A DNA stretch of 12,426 nt, from assembly GCA_964525165.1 (NCBI GenBank), contig CAZGGG010000077.1, positions 1-12,426 on the forward strand, in the 5' to 3' direction. Positions 6,205 to 12,426 of this stretch are shown in pieces. This DNA is from JAWLFI01 sp964525165 (GTDB lineage Bacteria; Bacteroidota; Bacteroidia; Chitinophagales; Saprospiraceae). Both the position numbers and the translations under genes were made by a program. Under the pieces are notes generated by a model that saw nothing but the letters and a program-made list of their open reading frames with translations, was not told the DNA's origin and ran no database searches. Positions within the stretch are counted from its first letter, which is position 1. Every line of letters begins with the position of its first letter.

Positions 6205-7839
6205 ATGGAAATTACAAATAAATCTATAGCAGCCATTTTTCGCCAATTAGCGAAGCTGATGGAGTTTCATGGAGAGAATAAGTTTAAGATCAGATCTTAC
6301 CAAAATGCGTATCAGCTGATACGAAAGTATCCGGAACCCGTAGCGAGTCTGGACAAAGAATCTTTACTCAAAATTGATGGTATCGGGCAGGCAATTGCAG
6401 AGAAGATAATAGTGATCCATGAGGAAGGGCAGTTGCCTTTGCTGGAAAAGTATAAAGAGCAAACAGCCGATGGGGTCATCGAACTTTTGAATATTCGTGG
6501 TTTGGGACCTAAAAAAGTTCGCACCTTATTCGATGAGCTCTCGATCACAAGCCCTGGAGAACTATACTACGCATGCAAGGAAAACCGACTGGTTCAAATT
6601 AAGGGTATGGGGGCTAAAACTCAGCAAAAGTTATTGGAGCAACTTGAGTTTTATTTAAGTTCTAAAGGCTACATTCGGATCGATCAAGCGACAGAATTGT
6701 GGGAAAAACTGAAGACAGAACTCGCTGCCCTTCCAATCGAAATTGAATTGACCGGGGCCTTGCGGAGGAAAATGCCGGAGGTGGATCAAATTGAATTTCT
6801 TCTGTCCCGGGAGCACATTCAGGACTTTCAATCCTGGCTTGAGACTACAGAACACGGCCAAGGTCAGCAAGAGGGAGTAAGCATTCTATTTAAATATCAT
6901 GGCGTCTCTTGTTGCGCTCATGCATGCAGCAAAGAAGAATGGAGTCATACCTTATTGAAATCGACAGGCGGCGCCGGCTTGATGCATGACTCAATGAATG
7001 GATTTTCAGAAGTGTCCTATTTCGAGCAGAAAGCTTGGCCGGTCATACCTCCTGAAATGCGAGACCTGCCTGATATAGGCTCATGGTTGGATAAGTATGA
7101 CTTAGACGATTTGGTCGAACTGTCAGATATCAAAGGGCTCATCCATGCGCACACTGATTGGAGTGATGGCGGACTTGCCTTGGAGCAATTGGTGAGCGAG
7201 GTCAAAGGCCGCGGGTATCAATATTTAAGCATCACCGATCACTCAAAAGCGGCTTTTTATGCCAATGGACTGAATGAAGAACGCCTCCGGCAACAAGCGG
7301 AACAAATCGATCAACTGAATCAGTCTCAGGATGACTTTTTAATATTGAAAGGTTGTGAGGTGGATATATTAAATGATGGCCGAATGGATTTGGATCCCGC
7401 TACACTAGCAGCTTTAGATATTGTGATTGCTTCTGTTCATTCGAATTTGTCTATGGATAAAGAAAAAGCAATGACCCGACTGCTAAAAGCCATTGAAAAT
7501 CCTCACGTTCACATGCTCGGGCACCCAACAGGTCGATTGATTTTGGCTCGTAATGGTTATGAAATTGATCATAAGAAGATTATTGATGCTTGTGCGGATC
7601 ATCGTGTTGCCATTGAAATCAATGCGAATCCTATGCGATTGGACTTGGATTGGGAATACATTCCATATTGTATGGAGAAAGGCGTGATGATCAGCATTAA
7701 TCCCGATGCGCACTCTTTGCAGGATTTAGACTATGTGAAATACGGGGTGGATATGGGTCGAAAGGGTGGATTGACCAGGTCATTTTGTCTCAACAGCCTT
7801 TCGGCAAATGCATTTTTGGAATATTTAAAAGCAAAATAA
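6205..7839 (+). CDS. polX: PolX-family protein with intact PHP domain and apparently inactive polymerase site
   Basis: This is the bacterial family-X DNA polymerase / 3'-5' exonuclease involved in base-excision repair. The 544 residues hold an 8-kDa-like N-terminal domain (MEFHGENKFKIRSYQNAY, 19-36), helix-hairpin-helix motifs (IDGIGQAIAEKI 57-68, IRGLGPKKV 97-105, IKGMGAKTQQKL 132-143), a nucleotidyltransferase region (about 175-265) and a C-terminal PHP domain. All PHP metal motifs are present: HAHTDWSDG (314-322), TDHS (344-347), GCEVDI (383-388), ASVHS (409-413), LGHPTGR (438-444), EINANP (471-476) and PDAHS (500-504). The polymerase motif GS-x-RR...D-I-D reads GALRR (184-188) then QIE (195-197), and the third aspartate region reads GVSCCAHA (233-240). 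The protein is therefore probably a PHP nuclease without polymerase activity. The ATG at 6205 matches the family start and lies 31 bp from the divergent lipoprotein. Confidence 0.9.
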   Translation: MEITNKSIAAIFRQLAKLMEFHGENKFKIRSYQNAYQLIRKYPEPVASLDKESLLKIDGIGQAIAEKIIVIHEEGQLPLLEKYKEQTADGVIELLNIRGLGPKKVRTLFDELSITSPGELYYACKENRLVQIKGMGAKTQQKLLEQLEFYLSSKGYIRIDQATELWEKLKTELAALPIEIELTGALRRKMPEVDQIEFLLSREHIQDFQSWLETTEHGQGQQEGVSILFKYHGVSCCAHACSKEEWSHTLLKSTGGAGLMHDSMNGFSEVSYFEQKAWPVIPPEMRDLPDIGSWLDKYDLDDLVELSDIKGLIHAHTDWSDGGLALEQLVSEVKGRGYQYLSITDHSKAAFYANGLNEERLRQQAEQIDQLNQSQDDFLILKGCEVDILNDGRMDLDPATLAALDIVIASVHSNLSMDKEKAMTRLLKAIENPHVHMLGHPTGRLILARNGYEIDHKKIIDACADHRVAIEINANPMRLDLDWEYIPYCMEKGVMISINPDAHSLQDLDYVKYGVDMGRKGGLTRSFCLNSLSANAFLEYLKAK

Positions 7840-7862
7840 TGAACACTTATACATTAAAATCA

Positions 7863-7893
7863 TTTGTAAATCGTTGTAAGATGTATAATTTTG
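7863..7893 (+). promoter_or_regulatory. Bacteroidota-type promoter for the DUF1573 lipoprotein gene
   Basis: A -33 element TTTG (7863-7866) and a -7 element TAATTTTG (7886-7893) are separated by exactly 19 nt. Both match the Bacteroidota consensus at every fixed position. Transcription would start near 7898-7900, about 25 nt before the ATG at 7924. This is the best promoter in the window and implies expression of the lipoprotein gene independent of polX. Confidence 0.75.
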
Positions 7894-7923
7894 CAAGGAT
7901 TTTAAAATCGAAAAACCAAAACA

Positions 7924-8466
7924 ATGAAATTAGATCTTAGACTTTTAGGTATTGGACTATTGTTTTCAGGTGCATTCATGTTGACTTCTTGCCAGGGTTC
8001 TGGTGACGAAGGTTCTGCAGATGCAGCCAGAGAATCAGTTGCGGAAACTACTGATGCTGCACAAGATGCCATGAACAACAATGCTCAGTTGAATACTGCA
8101 ACGCCTGCACAAAACAATGCAACACAAGCTGACCCGAATGCACCGACTACTACCATCACTTTTGATGAGCCGGTTCATGATTTCGGTACAGTAGAGAAAG
8201 GTGGAAAAGTTTCTCACACTTACACTTTCACAAATACAGGAAGTGAGCCCTTGATCATTACCAATGCGAAGGCATCTTGTGGTTGTACGGTACCTACTTG
8301 GCCAAAAGAGCCTATTGCTCCGGGTGAGACAGGAGAGATTCCTGTTGAATTCAGCGGGAAAGCAAAAGGTCCACAAAATAAAACCGTTACGATTACAGCT
8401 AATACCAACCCTCCTCAAACAAGGTTGACTATCAAAGGAACCGTTACGGATCCTGCTGAATCATAA
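7924..8466 (+). CDS. DUF1573 domain lipoprotein
   Basis: This is a predicted lipoprotein of 180 residues. The signal peptide (LLGIGLLFSGAFMLTSC) ends in a lipobox with lipidated C23. A low-complexity linker rich in Ala, Asn, Gln, Thr and Asp spans about residues 25-76. The rest is a single DUF1573 domain, an immunoglobulin/PapD-like fold (ITFDEPVHDFGTVEKGG from 78, YTFTNTGSEPLIITNAKASC 100-119, then CGCTVPTWP, IAPGETGEIPVEF). The ASCGC motif is the family hallmark. These proteins are abundant in Bacteroidota envelopes, but no specific reaction or partner is known. It has its own promoter at 7863-7893 and is followed 21 nt downstream by an intrinsic terminator, so it is probably monocistronic or only partly read through into the prenyltransferase gene. 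Confidence 0.88.
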   Translation: MKLDLRLLGIGLLFSGAFMLTSCQGSGDEGSADAARESVAETTDAAQDAMNNNAQLNTATPAQNNATQADPNAPTTTITFDEPVHDFGTVEKGGKVSHTYTFTNTGSEPLIITNAKASCGCTVPTWPKEPIAPGETGEIPVEFSGKAKGPQNKTVTITANTNPPQTRLTIKGTVTDPAES

Positions 8467-8472
8467 ATCGTA

Positions 8473-8486
8473 ATATCATATGATAT
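8473..8486. repeat. 14-bp perfect palindrome before the terminator
   Basis: ATATCATATGATAT is a perfect palindrome between the DUF1573 stop and the terminator stem. It could add a small AT-rich hairpin to the 3' end or be a chance occurrence in AT-rich sequence. It has the symmetry of an operator, but nothing else supports that. Confidence 0.4.
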
Positions 8487-8487
8487 G

Positions 8488-8521
8488 AAAAGCCCTTTTT
8501 GCATTGCAGAAGGGCTTTTTT
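8488..8521 (+). terminator. Rho-independent terminator after the DUF1573 gene
   Basis: AAAAGCCCTT (8488-8497) pairs with AAGGGCTTTT (8510-8519) across a 12-nt loop that can form its own small TGC/GCA pairing. Six Ts follow the GC core (8516-8521). The U tract ends only 14 nt before the GTG start of the next gene, so the hairpin lies in that gene's apparent leader. Confidence 0.85.
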
Positions 8522-8535
8522 AATACCTTCCTTTC

Positions 8536-9402
8536 GTGAAAAAGTATTTCTCTCTTGTAAAGTTCAGTCATACAGTGTTTGCTCTACCATTTGCTTTGGT
8601 AGGTTTTATGCTCGCTATCCATGAGCCTGCGCAAGCATTTGAATGGACTTCCTTGCTGTATGTTTTGTTATGTATGGTTTTTGCGCGAAACAGTGCCATG
8701 GGTTTTAACCGATATATTGATCGTTTTATCGATGCGGAAAATCCGAGAACAGCTGTGAGAGAGATTCCCAGTGGACAAATCAAGGCAACCTCTGCCTTGG
8801 CTTTCGTTGTGATCAATGCAATCTTGTTTGTAGCCACCACGGCACTGATCAATAAACTTTGCTTGTACCTTTCACCAATTGCTTTGTTGGTGGTCATGGG
8901 GTATAGTTATACCAAGCGCTTTACTTGGCTATGTCATTTTATATTAGGACTGGGGTTGGGTTTAGCGCCCATTGGGGCCTATTTGGCGGTGACGGCTTCT
9001 TTTTCTCCGCTTCCTATCCTTCTTGGTGCAGCCGTATTTTTATGGACGGCAGGTTTTGATGTGATCTATGCCTTGCAAGATGTCCAATTTGATCAAAAAT
9101 ATGAATTGTATTCCGTTCCGGCTAAGGTGGGCGTGCCGAAAGCATTGAAAATTAGTAATGGGGTCCATATAGGCACAGCGGTCTTGCTGATATTGTTTGT
9201 ATATGAAAGCATTACACAGTTTCACGCTCTAAACTATACAATAGTAATAGGAGCGATGGTGTTTTTGGTCTTATTGGCCTACCAACACACACTGGTGAAA
9301 GCCCACGATCTAACAAAAGTGAATTTGGCATTCTTTACAACCAACGGATTAGCGAGTGTGATATTCGGACTATCTGTTTTTGTAGATTTTTATCTTATCT
9401 AG
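8536..9402 (+). CDS. ubiA: UbiA-family polyprenyltransferase (probable 4-hydroxybenzoate/menaquinone-type)
   Basis: This integral membrane enzyme would attach a polyprenyl chain to an aromatic ring; in a menaquinone-using Bacteroidota the likely role is quinone synthesis, possibly the futalosine-route MqnP. The 288-residue protein has about eight or nine hydrophobic segments. The first Mg-prenyl-diphosphate motif is N58RYIDRFID66 (N, D62, D66), followed by NPRTAVREIPSG. The second is D175VIYALQDVQFD186. The N-terminus (SLVKFSHTVFALPFAL) is typical of the UbiA-other/MqnP branch and unlike heme O synthase or chlorophyll synthase. The start is GTG at 8536: the upstream in-frame codons end in a TAA at 8521-8523 and the family start matches. 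No promoter fits between the terminator and the start. The end overlaps the end of rdgB by 8 bp. The exact substrate is not resolved. Confidence 0.88.
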   Translation: MKKYFSLVKFSHTVFALPFALVGFMLAIHEPAQAFEWTSLLYVLLCMVFARNSAMGFNRYIDRFIDAENPRTAVREIPSGQIKATSALAFVVINAILFVATTALINKLCLYLSPIALLVVMGYSYTKRFTWLCHFILGLGLGLAPIGAYLAVTASFSPLPILLGAAVFLWTAGFDVIYALQDVQFDQKYELYSVPAKVGVPKALKISNGVHIGTAVLLILFVYESITQFHALNYTIVIGAMVFLVLLAYQHTLVKAHDLTKVNLAFFTTNGLASVIFGLSVFVDFYLI

Positions 9403-9994
9403 TTTCTGAGTGGCTCTCTAGAAAAGTAATAAGTTTTTGGACAGCTCTGGCTCTGTGACTCATCTGGTTTTTGACGTGTGAGGGTAATTCTCCAAAAGAT
9501 TTCTGATAGCCGGAGGGAATAAAAATCGGGTCATATCCAAAACCACCCTCACCTGCAGCCTTATGGGCAATGTGTCCTTCCACGATTCCTTTAAAGGTAT
9601 ATAGCCCACCTTCCCAATGTAAAGCAATCACCGTCAAGAAATGGGCATTTCTGTTTTCTTTACTCCTTAAATTCTGAAGCAAAAGATCCATATTGTCCTG
9701 AGCGCTTCTCTGAGGACCGGCATATCTAGCAGAATAGACCCCCGGTTCGCCATTGAGTGCTTCCACGATTAAGCCGGTATCTTCCGCAAAGCAGTTTTTG
9801 GCGCATAGTCGATACAGTTCATGGACTTTTTGTTCGGCATTTCCGGCTATAGTATCTTGGTCTTCCGGTAATTCCTGGTCTATTCCGACCTCTTGCATAC
9901 TCCATAAGCGAATAGAAGATGGAATCAGGTGTCGAATCTCTTCTAATTTATTTGGGTTGGATGTTCCGAATACTAAGTCTGCAGCATGTTTCAT
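9395..9994 (-). CDS. rdgB: XTP/dITP diphosphatase (RdgB/HAM1 family)
   Basis: This cytoplasmic enzyme hydrolyses non-canonical purine triphosphates (dITP, XTP, ITP) to the monophosphate and pyrophosphate, keeping them out of DNA and RNA. The 199-residue protein has the substrate-binding TSNPNKLEEI (11-20), the metal/catalytic segment FAEDTGLIVEALNGEPG (69-85, with D72 at the catalytic position; the usual DDSG reads EDTG), YSARYAG (87-93), and the C-terminal specificity segments GFGYDPIFIPSGY and SHRARAVQKL. I chose the ATG at 9994 because it overlaps the upstream stop as ATGA, a classic coupling arrangement; an in-frame TTG at 10021 would extend into the neighbour. The last 8 bp overlap the end of the convergent prenyltransferase gene. 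Confidence 0.95.
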   Translation of the reverse strand: MKHAADLVFGTSNPNKLEEIRHLIPSSIRLWSMQEVGIDQELPEDQDTIAGNAEQKVHELYRLCAKNCFAEDTGLIVEALNGEPGVYSARYAGPQRSAQDNMDLLLQNLRSKENRNAHFLTVIALHWEGGLYTFKGIVEGHIAHKAAGEGGFGYDPIFIPSGYQKSFGELPSHVKNQMSHRARAVQKLITFLESHSETR

Positions 9995-10410
9995 AAGGCA
10001 ATGCTTTTGAGGTCCTCCCAAAATTTTAATTTAAGGTTTTTATCTTTTTGTATCAACTCGATAGAAGGGGCAAGCAGAAGGATAATGTCTTGAATAGAAA
10101 TAATTTTCTTGAGGGAAGGGTCTATCTGTAATTGCCAATCTGCAAAACTCCAACCGAAAGAAATGACTGCTTTTAGTTGAGGGTAGCTTTTAGCTATCAT
10201 TCTAAACGGAATACCTTCTGTAAACTCTACATAGGTAATAGCATCAAGAGGTGTATCGAAATTCCTTGCTTCCAGAACTTTTTGAATAAAATCTTCGTTT
10301 TTCTTTTCTGTAGACTTTCCTAATAATAGGATTTGCGTTGAGTCTTGTTGAGGTAGACTTAAATTTTGTTTTTCCGGCAATTTATAGTAGTTGAAGGTAA
10401 GCTGCTCCAC
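9991..10410 (-). CDS. Uncharacterised 139-residue protein upstream of rdgB
   Basis: I do not recognise this protein with confidence. It has no signal peptide or membrane segment and looks like a soluble alpha/beta protein: a hydrophobic strand ILLLGKS (27-33), a helix-like EDFIQKVLEAR, a second strand LKAVISFGWS, and a C-terminal segment SIELIQKDKNLKLKFWEDLK. The strand-helix pattern and the final P/S-hydrophobic, NLK...WEDLK tail faintly recall the DNA polymerase III psi subunit (HolD) or uracil-DNA-glycosylase-like folds, but this is only an impression. The start is a GTG at 10410; an in-frame TAA lies a few codons upstream and no other early start exists. The stop overlaps the rdgB ATG as ATGA, so the two are translated together, which suggests a nucleotide or replication setting. 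Confidence 0.7.
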   Translation of the reverse strand: MEQLTFNYYKLPEKQNLSLPQQDSTQILLLGKSTEKKNEDFIQKVLEARNFDTPLDAITYVEFTEGIPFRMIAKSYPQLKAVISFGWSFADWQLQIDPSLKKIISIQDIILLLAPSIELIQKDKNLKLKFWEDLKSIAL

Positions 10411-10528
10411 GATTTTATGTTTTGATTAAGTTTTGTTTTTAAATATATAATTTTGTAACAAGTTGATAAATGATATTTTCATAGAATAATTGTTAAGAAT
10501 TTGCTATATTCGCATAAAACCAATAACC
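10411..10528. promoter_or_regulatory. AT-rich divergent intergenic region between the rdgB operon and ilvE
   Basis: This 118-bp region is strongly AT-rich and must hold the promoters for both directions. Toward ilvE, TAATTTTG at 10448-10455 matches the Bacteroidota -7 consensus fully, but TTTG elements lie 12 and 23 nt upstream instead of about 19. A nearer candidate, TATATTCG (10505-10512), has one mismatch. Toward the minus-strand genes I see no good match. I see no leader-peptide attenuator or riboswitch. Confidence 0.5.
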
Positions 10529-11605
10529 ATGCACTCAAACATCAGAATTGTTAAGACCCGTCAAAGCAAACTTAGTCAAGTTGATTTTGATAATATTCCT
10601 TTTGGAAGAGTTTTTTCAGATCATATGTTTGAAATGGATTATAAGGATGGCGCGTGGCAGGAACCTGTCATCCGACCTTTTCATGATCTGCAAATCCACC
10701 CTGCTGCCATGGCATTGCATTATGGTCAGGCAGTATTTGAAGGAATGAAAGCTTCAAGGGACGCTGAAGGTAATCCCTTCTTATTCCGTCCTGAGGAGCA
10801 TGCAATAAGAATCAATGCTTCTTCAAGAAGGTTGATGATGCCTGAAATTCCGCCTCAACTATTTCTTGACGCGGTTAAAAAGTTAACTTGGGTAGATCGC
10901 AAATGGATTCCCGGTTCTGAAGGAAGTGCATTATACTTGCGACCATACGTTTTTGCAACAGAAGCACACATCGGAGTTCGACCTTCCACAGAATACAAAT
11001 TCATCATTTTAGCATTGCCGGTAGGTCCTTATTATGAGCGACCGGTGAGTTTATTAGCAGAGCGGCAATATGTCCGAGCTGTTGCCGGTGGGGTTGGAGA
11101 AGCAAAAGCAGCTGGTAATTATGCAGCTAGTTTATTGCCGGCTCAATTAGCCAAGGAAAAAGGATATGATCAGGTTTTATGGTTGGATGCCCATGAGTTT
11201 AAATACATCCAGGAAGTGGGAACCATGAATATTTTCTTTGTTTTTAAAGGGAATAAGGTTGTTACACCCGCTACGGAAGGGGCCATTTTAAAAGGTATTA
11301 CCAGAAAATCGATCATTGAAATTCTTCGAACTGAAGGTGTTGACGTAGAAGAGCGAAAGGTTTCTATTGATGAAATCAAAGAGGCCTATAGCAAGGGAGA
11401 GCTTCAAGAAGTATTCGGAAGTGGAACAGCGGCTGTAGTGGCGCATGTCAACAAAGTTGCGGATGGAGATTTTGTAATGGAATTCGCGGAGTCAGACTGG
11501 GATCTTTCTCGTCGAATCAAAAAATATATCAACAGTTTACGAAATGGAACCATGGAGGATAAATATGGTTGGATCTACCACGTAAACGAAGAAGTACCTG
11601 CATAA
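10529..11605 (+). CDS. ilvE: Branched-chain amino acid aminotransferase
   Basis: This fold-type IV PLP enzyme exchanges amino groups between leucine, isoleucine or valine and 2-oxoglutarate, serving as the last biosynthetic step or first catabolic step. The 358-residue length and sequence fit the longer BCAT type. Characteristic parts are FGRVFSDHMFEMDY (25-38), ALHYGQAVFEGMKA (62-75), the PLP lysine K193 in GGVGEAKAAGNYAASLLPAQ, the E229 region QEVGTMNIFFV (228-238) and the phosphate-binding GSGTAAVV (297-304). I chose the ATG at 10529, since the family begins close to SKLSQVDFDN; the upstream in-frame codon at 10490 would place the start inside the promoter region. The gene stands alone and ends at a strong terminator. 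No other ilv or leu genes are in the window. Confidence 0.95.
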   Translation: MHSNIRIVKTRQSKLSQVDFDNIPFGRVFSDHMFEMDYKDGAWQEPVIRPFHDLQIHPAAMALHYGQAVFEGMKASRDAEGNPFLFRPEEHAIRINASSRRLMMPEIPPQLFLDAVKKLTWVDRKWIPGSEGSALYLRPYVFATEAHIGVRPSTEYKFIILALPVGPYYERPVSLLAERQYVRAVAGGVGEAKAAGNYAASLLPAQLAKEKGYDQVLWLDAHEFKYIQEVGTMNIFFVFKGNKVVTPATEGAILKGITRKSIIEILRTEGVDVEERKVSIDEIKEAYSKGELQEVFGSGTAAVVAHVNKVADGDFVMEFAESDWDLSRRIKKYINSLRNGTMEDKYGWIYHVNEEVPA

Positions 11606-11624
11606 TATCAAAATGCAAGCTTAA

Positions 11625-11660
11625 AAAAAGGCTGCTTGATTGATTTCAAGCAGCCTTTTT
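11625..11660. terminator. Bidirectional intrinsic terminator between ilvE and the aldo/keto reductase gene
   Basis: A perfect 15-bp stem (11625-11639 with 11646-11660) surrounds a 6-nt loop, with GGCTGCTTGA in the left arm and TCAAGCAGCC in the right. A-rich sequence on the left and T-rich on the right give a U tract in either direction. It lies 19 nt after the ilvE stop and 8 nt after the end of the convergent gene, so it probably terminates both. Confidence 0.92.
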
Positions 11661-11668
11661 ATTTTCAA

Positions 11669-12426
11669 TTAAAAGGGCGGATGATGTGGTTGATTGCCCA
11701 AGATCTTTTCAATTTGATCATTTAAGGAATCATCAATTTGGTCTACGACCTCCAGACTTTTAAGATTCTCTTTAAGTTGATGCATTTTAGAAGCACCCAG
11801 AATAACCGTACTTACGTGTTCATTTTTTAAGCACCAAGCTATGGCCATTTGTGCAAGAGGAACACCCAACTCACCAGCCAATTTAGACAGTTCTTGTACC
11901 TTTTGCATTCGTTCAGGAGTGGTATTCATCTCTTTCAACCAAGCTAACTCATTTCGATTGAGACGGGAGGCGTCCGGCACCCCATTGGCAAATTTATCTG
12001 TAAGCGTTCCGGAGGCAAGTGGAGACCAAATCGTAGTACCCAGACCCACTGTGCTATAAAGTTTATGGAACTCAACCTCTACCTTTCTTCTGTGAAACAT
12101 ATTGTATTGCGGCTGTTCCATCACCGGTCCGATTAGATTGTTTTTTTGAGCAACCATATGAGCCTCCATGATTTCTAGGGCTGACCACTCAGAAGTACCC
12201 CAATAGAGAATTTTGCCTTGTTGAATCAGATGATTCATAGCAAATACAGTCTCTTCCATGGGAGTATTTTTGTCAGGCCTATGGCAAAAAAACAAGTCCA
12301 GATAATCCAACTGTAATCGATCTAGGGCGTCATGGCAAGCTTCGAACAAGTGTTTTCGGCTTAATCCGGTTTGGTTCGGCTTTCTGCCACCATCACCAAA
12401 AAATGCTTTGCTGGATACAAGATACG
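11669..12426 (-). CDS. Aldo/keto reductase, AKR6/YghZ-like (5' end beyond window)
   Basis: This is an NADPH-dependent oxidoreductase of aldehydes and ketones with a TIM-barrel fold. The visible 251 or so C-terminal residues resemble the potassium-channel beta-subunit/YghZ group. The reading frame runs open to the right edge, beginning YLVSSKAFFGDGG, where the lysine after SS is the expected catalytic Lys. It continues with TGLSRKHLFEACHDALDRL, the catalytic-histidine segment DLFFCHRPD, YWGTSEWSALEIMEAH, EQPQYNMFHR and the cofactor-binding TIWSPLASGTLTDKF. Near the end comes STVILGASKMHQLKENL. About 75 N-terminal residues, including the catalytic Asp and Tyr, lie outside. A TTG at 12349 is not the start because homology continues upstream. 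The substrate cannot be predicted. Confidence 0.92.
   Translation of the reverse strand, partial: YLVSSKAFFGDGGRKPNQTGLSRKHLFEACHDALDRLQLDYLDLFFCHRPDKNTPMEETVFAMNHLIQQGKILYWGTSEWSALEIMEAHMVAQKNNLIGPVMEQPQYNMFHRRKVEVEFHKLYSTVGLGTTIWSPLASGTLTDKFANGVPDASRLNRNELAWLKEMNTTPERMQKVQELSKLAGELGVPLAQMAIAWCLKNEHVSTVILGASKMHQLKENLKSLEVVDQIDDSLNDQIEKILGNQPHHPPF

Noticed and set aside
12347..12349. TTG as the start of the aldo/keto reductase
   Set aside because: Aldo/keto reductase sequence (SSKAFFGDGG, TGLSRKH) continues upstream in the same frame to the window edge.
1..12426. CRISPR arrays, tRNA or rRNA genes, insertion sequences, prophage or attachment sites
   Set aside because: No regular direct repeats, no transposase or integrase coding sequence and no tRNA-like cloverleaf were seen on either strand; genes fill nearly all of the window.

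Overview
The window looks like chromosomal DNA of a Bacteroidota bacterium, perhaps from the Saprospiria or Cytophagia side, though the class is not settled by sequence alone. Reasons: moderately AT-rich DNA; Bacteroidota-type promoters (TTTG, about 19 nt, TAnnTTTG); few Shine-Dalgarno sites; a very large secreted PIG-L deacetylase; the short-chain (SDR) type of threonine dehydrogenase next to kbl; a stand-alone HSDR_N_2 nuclease-like protein; a YwqK/MORN_2 lipoprotein; a DUF1573 lipoprotein; and a Bacteroidota-style PolX. The gene content is housekeeping. I see no insertion sequence, prophage, CRISPR array, tRNA or rRNA. A run of 10 Ns at 1776-1785 is an assembly gap inside the first gene.

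Layout. (1) 1-2344, minus: secreted PIG-L family deacetylase, cut off by the left edge and split by the N gap. (2) 2380-2982, plus: a 200-residue protein that I read as a degenerate aspartokinase catalytic domain. Its tail overlaps the end of kbl. (3) 6173-2968, minus: a compact four-gene run of MORN_2 lipoprotein, HSDR_N_2 nuclease-like protein, tdh and kbl. (4) 6205-7839, plus: polX, divergent from the lipoprotein with only 31 bp between starts. (5) 7924-8466, plus: DUF1573 lipoprotein with a clear promoter and a terminator. (6) 8536-9402, plus: UbiA-type prenyltransferase starting at GTG just after that terminator. (7) 10410-9395, minus: an unrecognised small protein coupled to rdgB by an ATGA overlap. 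(8) 10529-11605, plus: ilvE. (9) 11669-12426, minus: aldo/keto reductase, cut off by the right edge. A 15-bp-stem terminator between (8) and (9) probably serves both strands.

How the genes work together. Tdh and Kbl form the two-step route from L-threonine through 2-amino-3-ketobutyrate to glycine and acetyl-CoA. IlvE performs branched-chain amino-acid transamination. UbiA probably belongs to menaquinone synthesis. RdgB cleans the nucleotide pool and PolX is a DNA-repair protein. The most unusual items are the aspartokinase-like pseudoenzyme, which lies tail-to-tail with threonine-degradation genes, and a PolX whose three polymerase carboxylates all appear replaced while its PHP nuclease site is intact. 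I found no evidence for a new multi-gene defence or mobile system.
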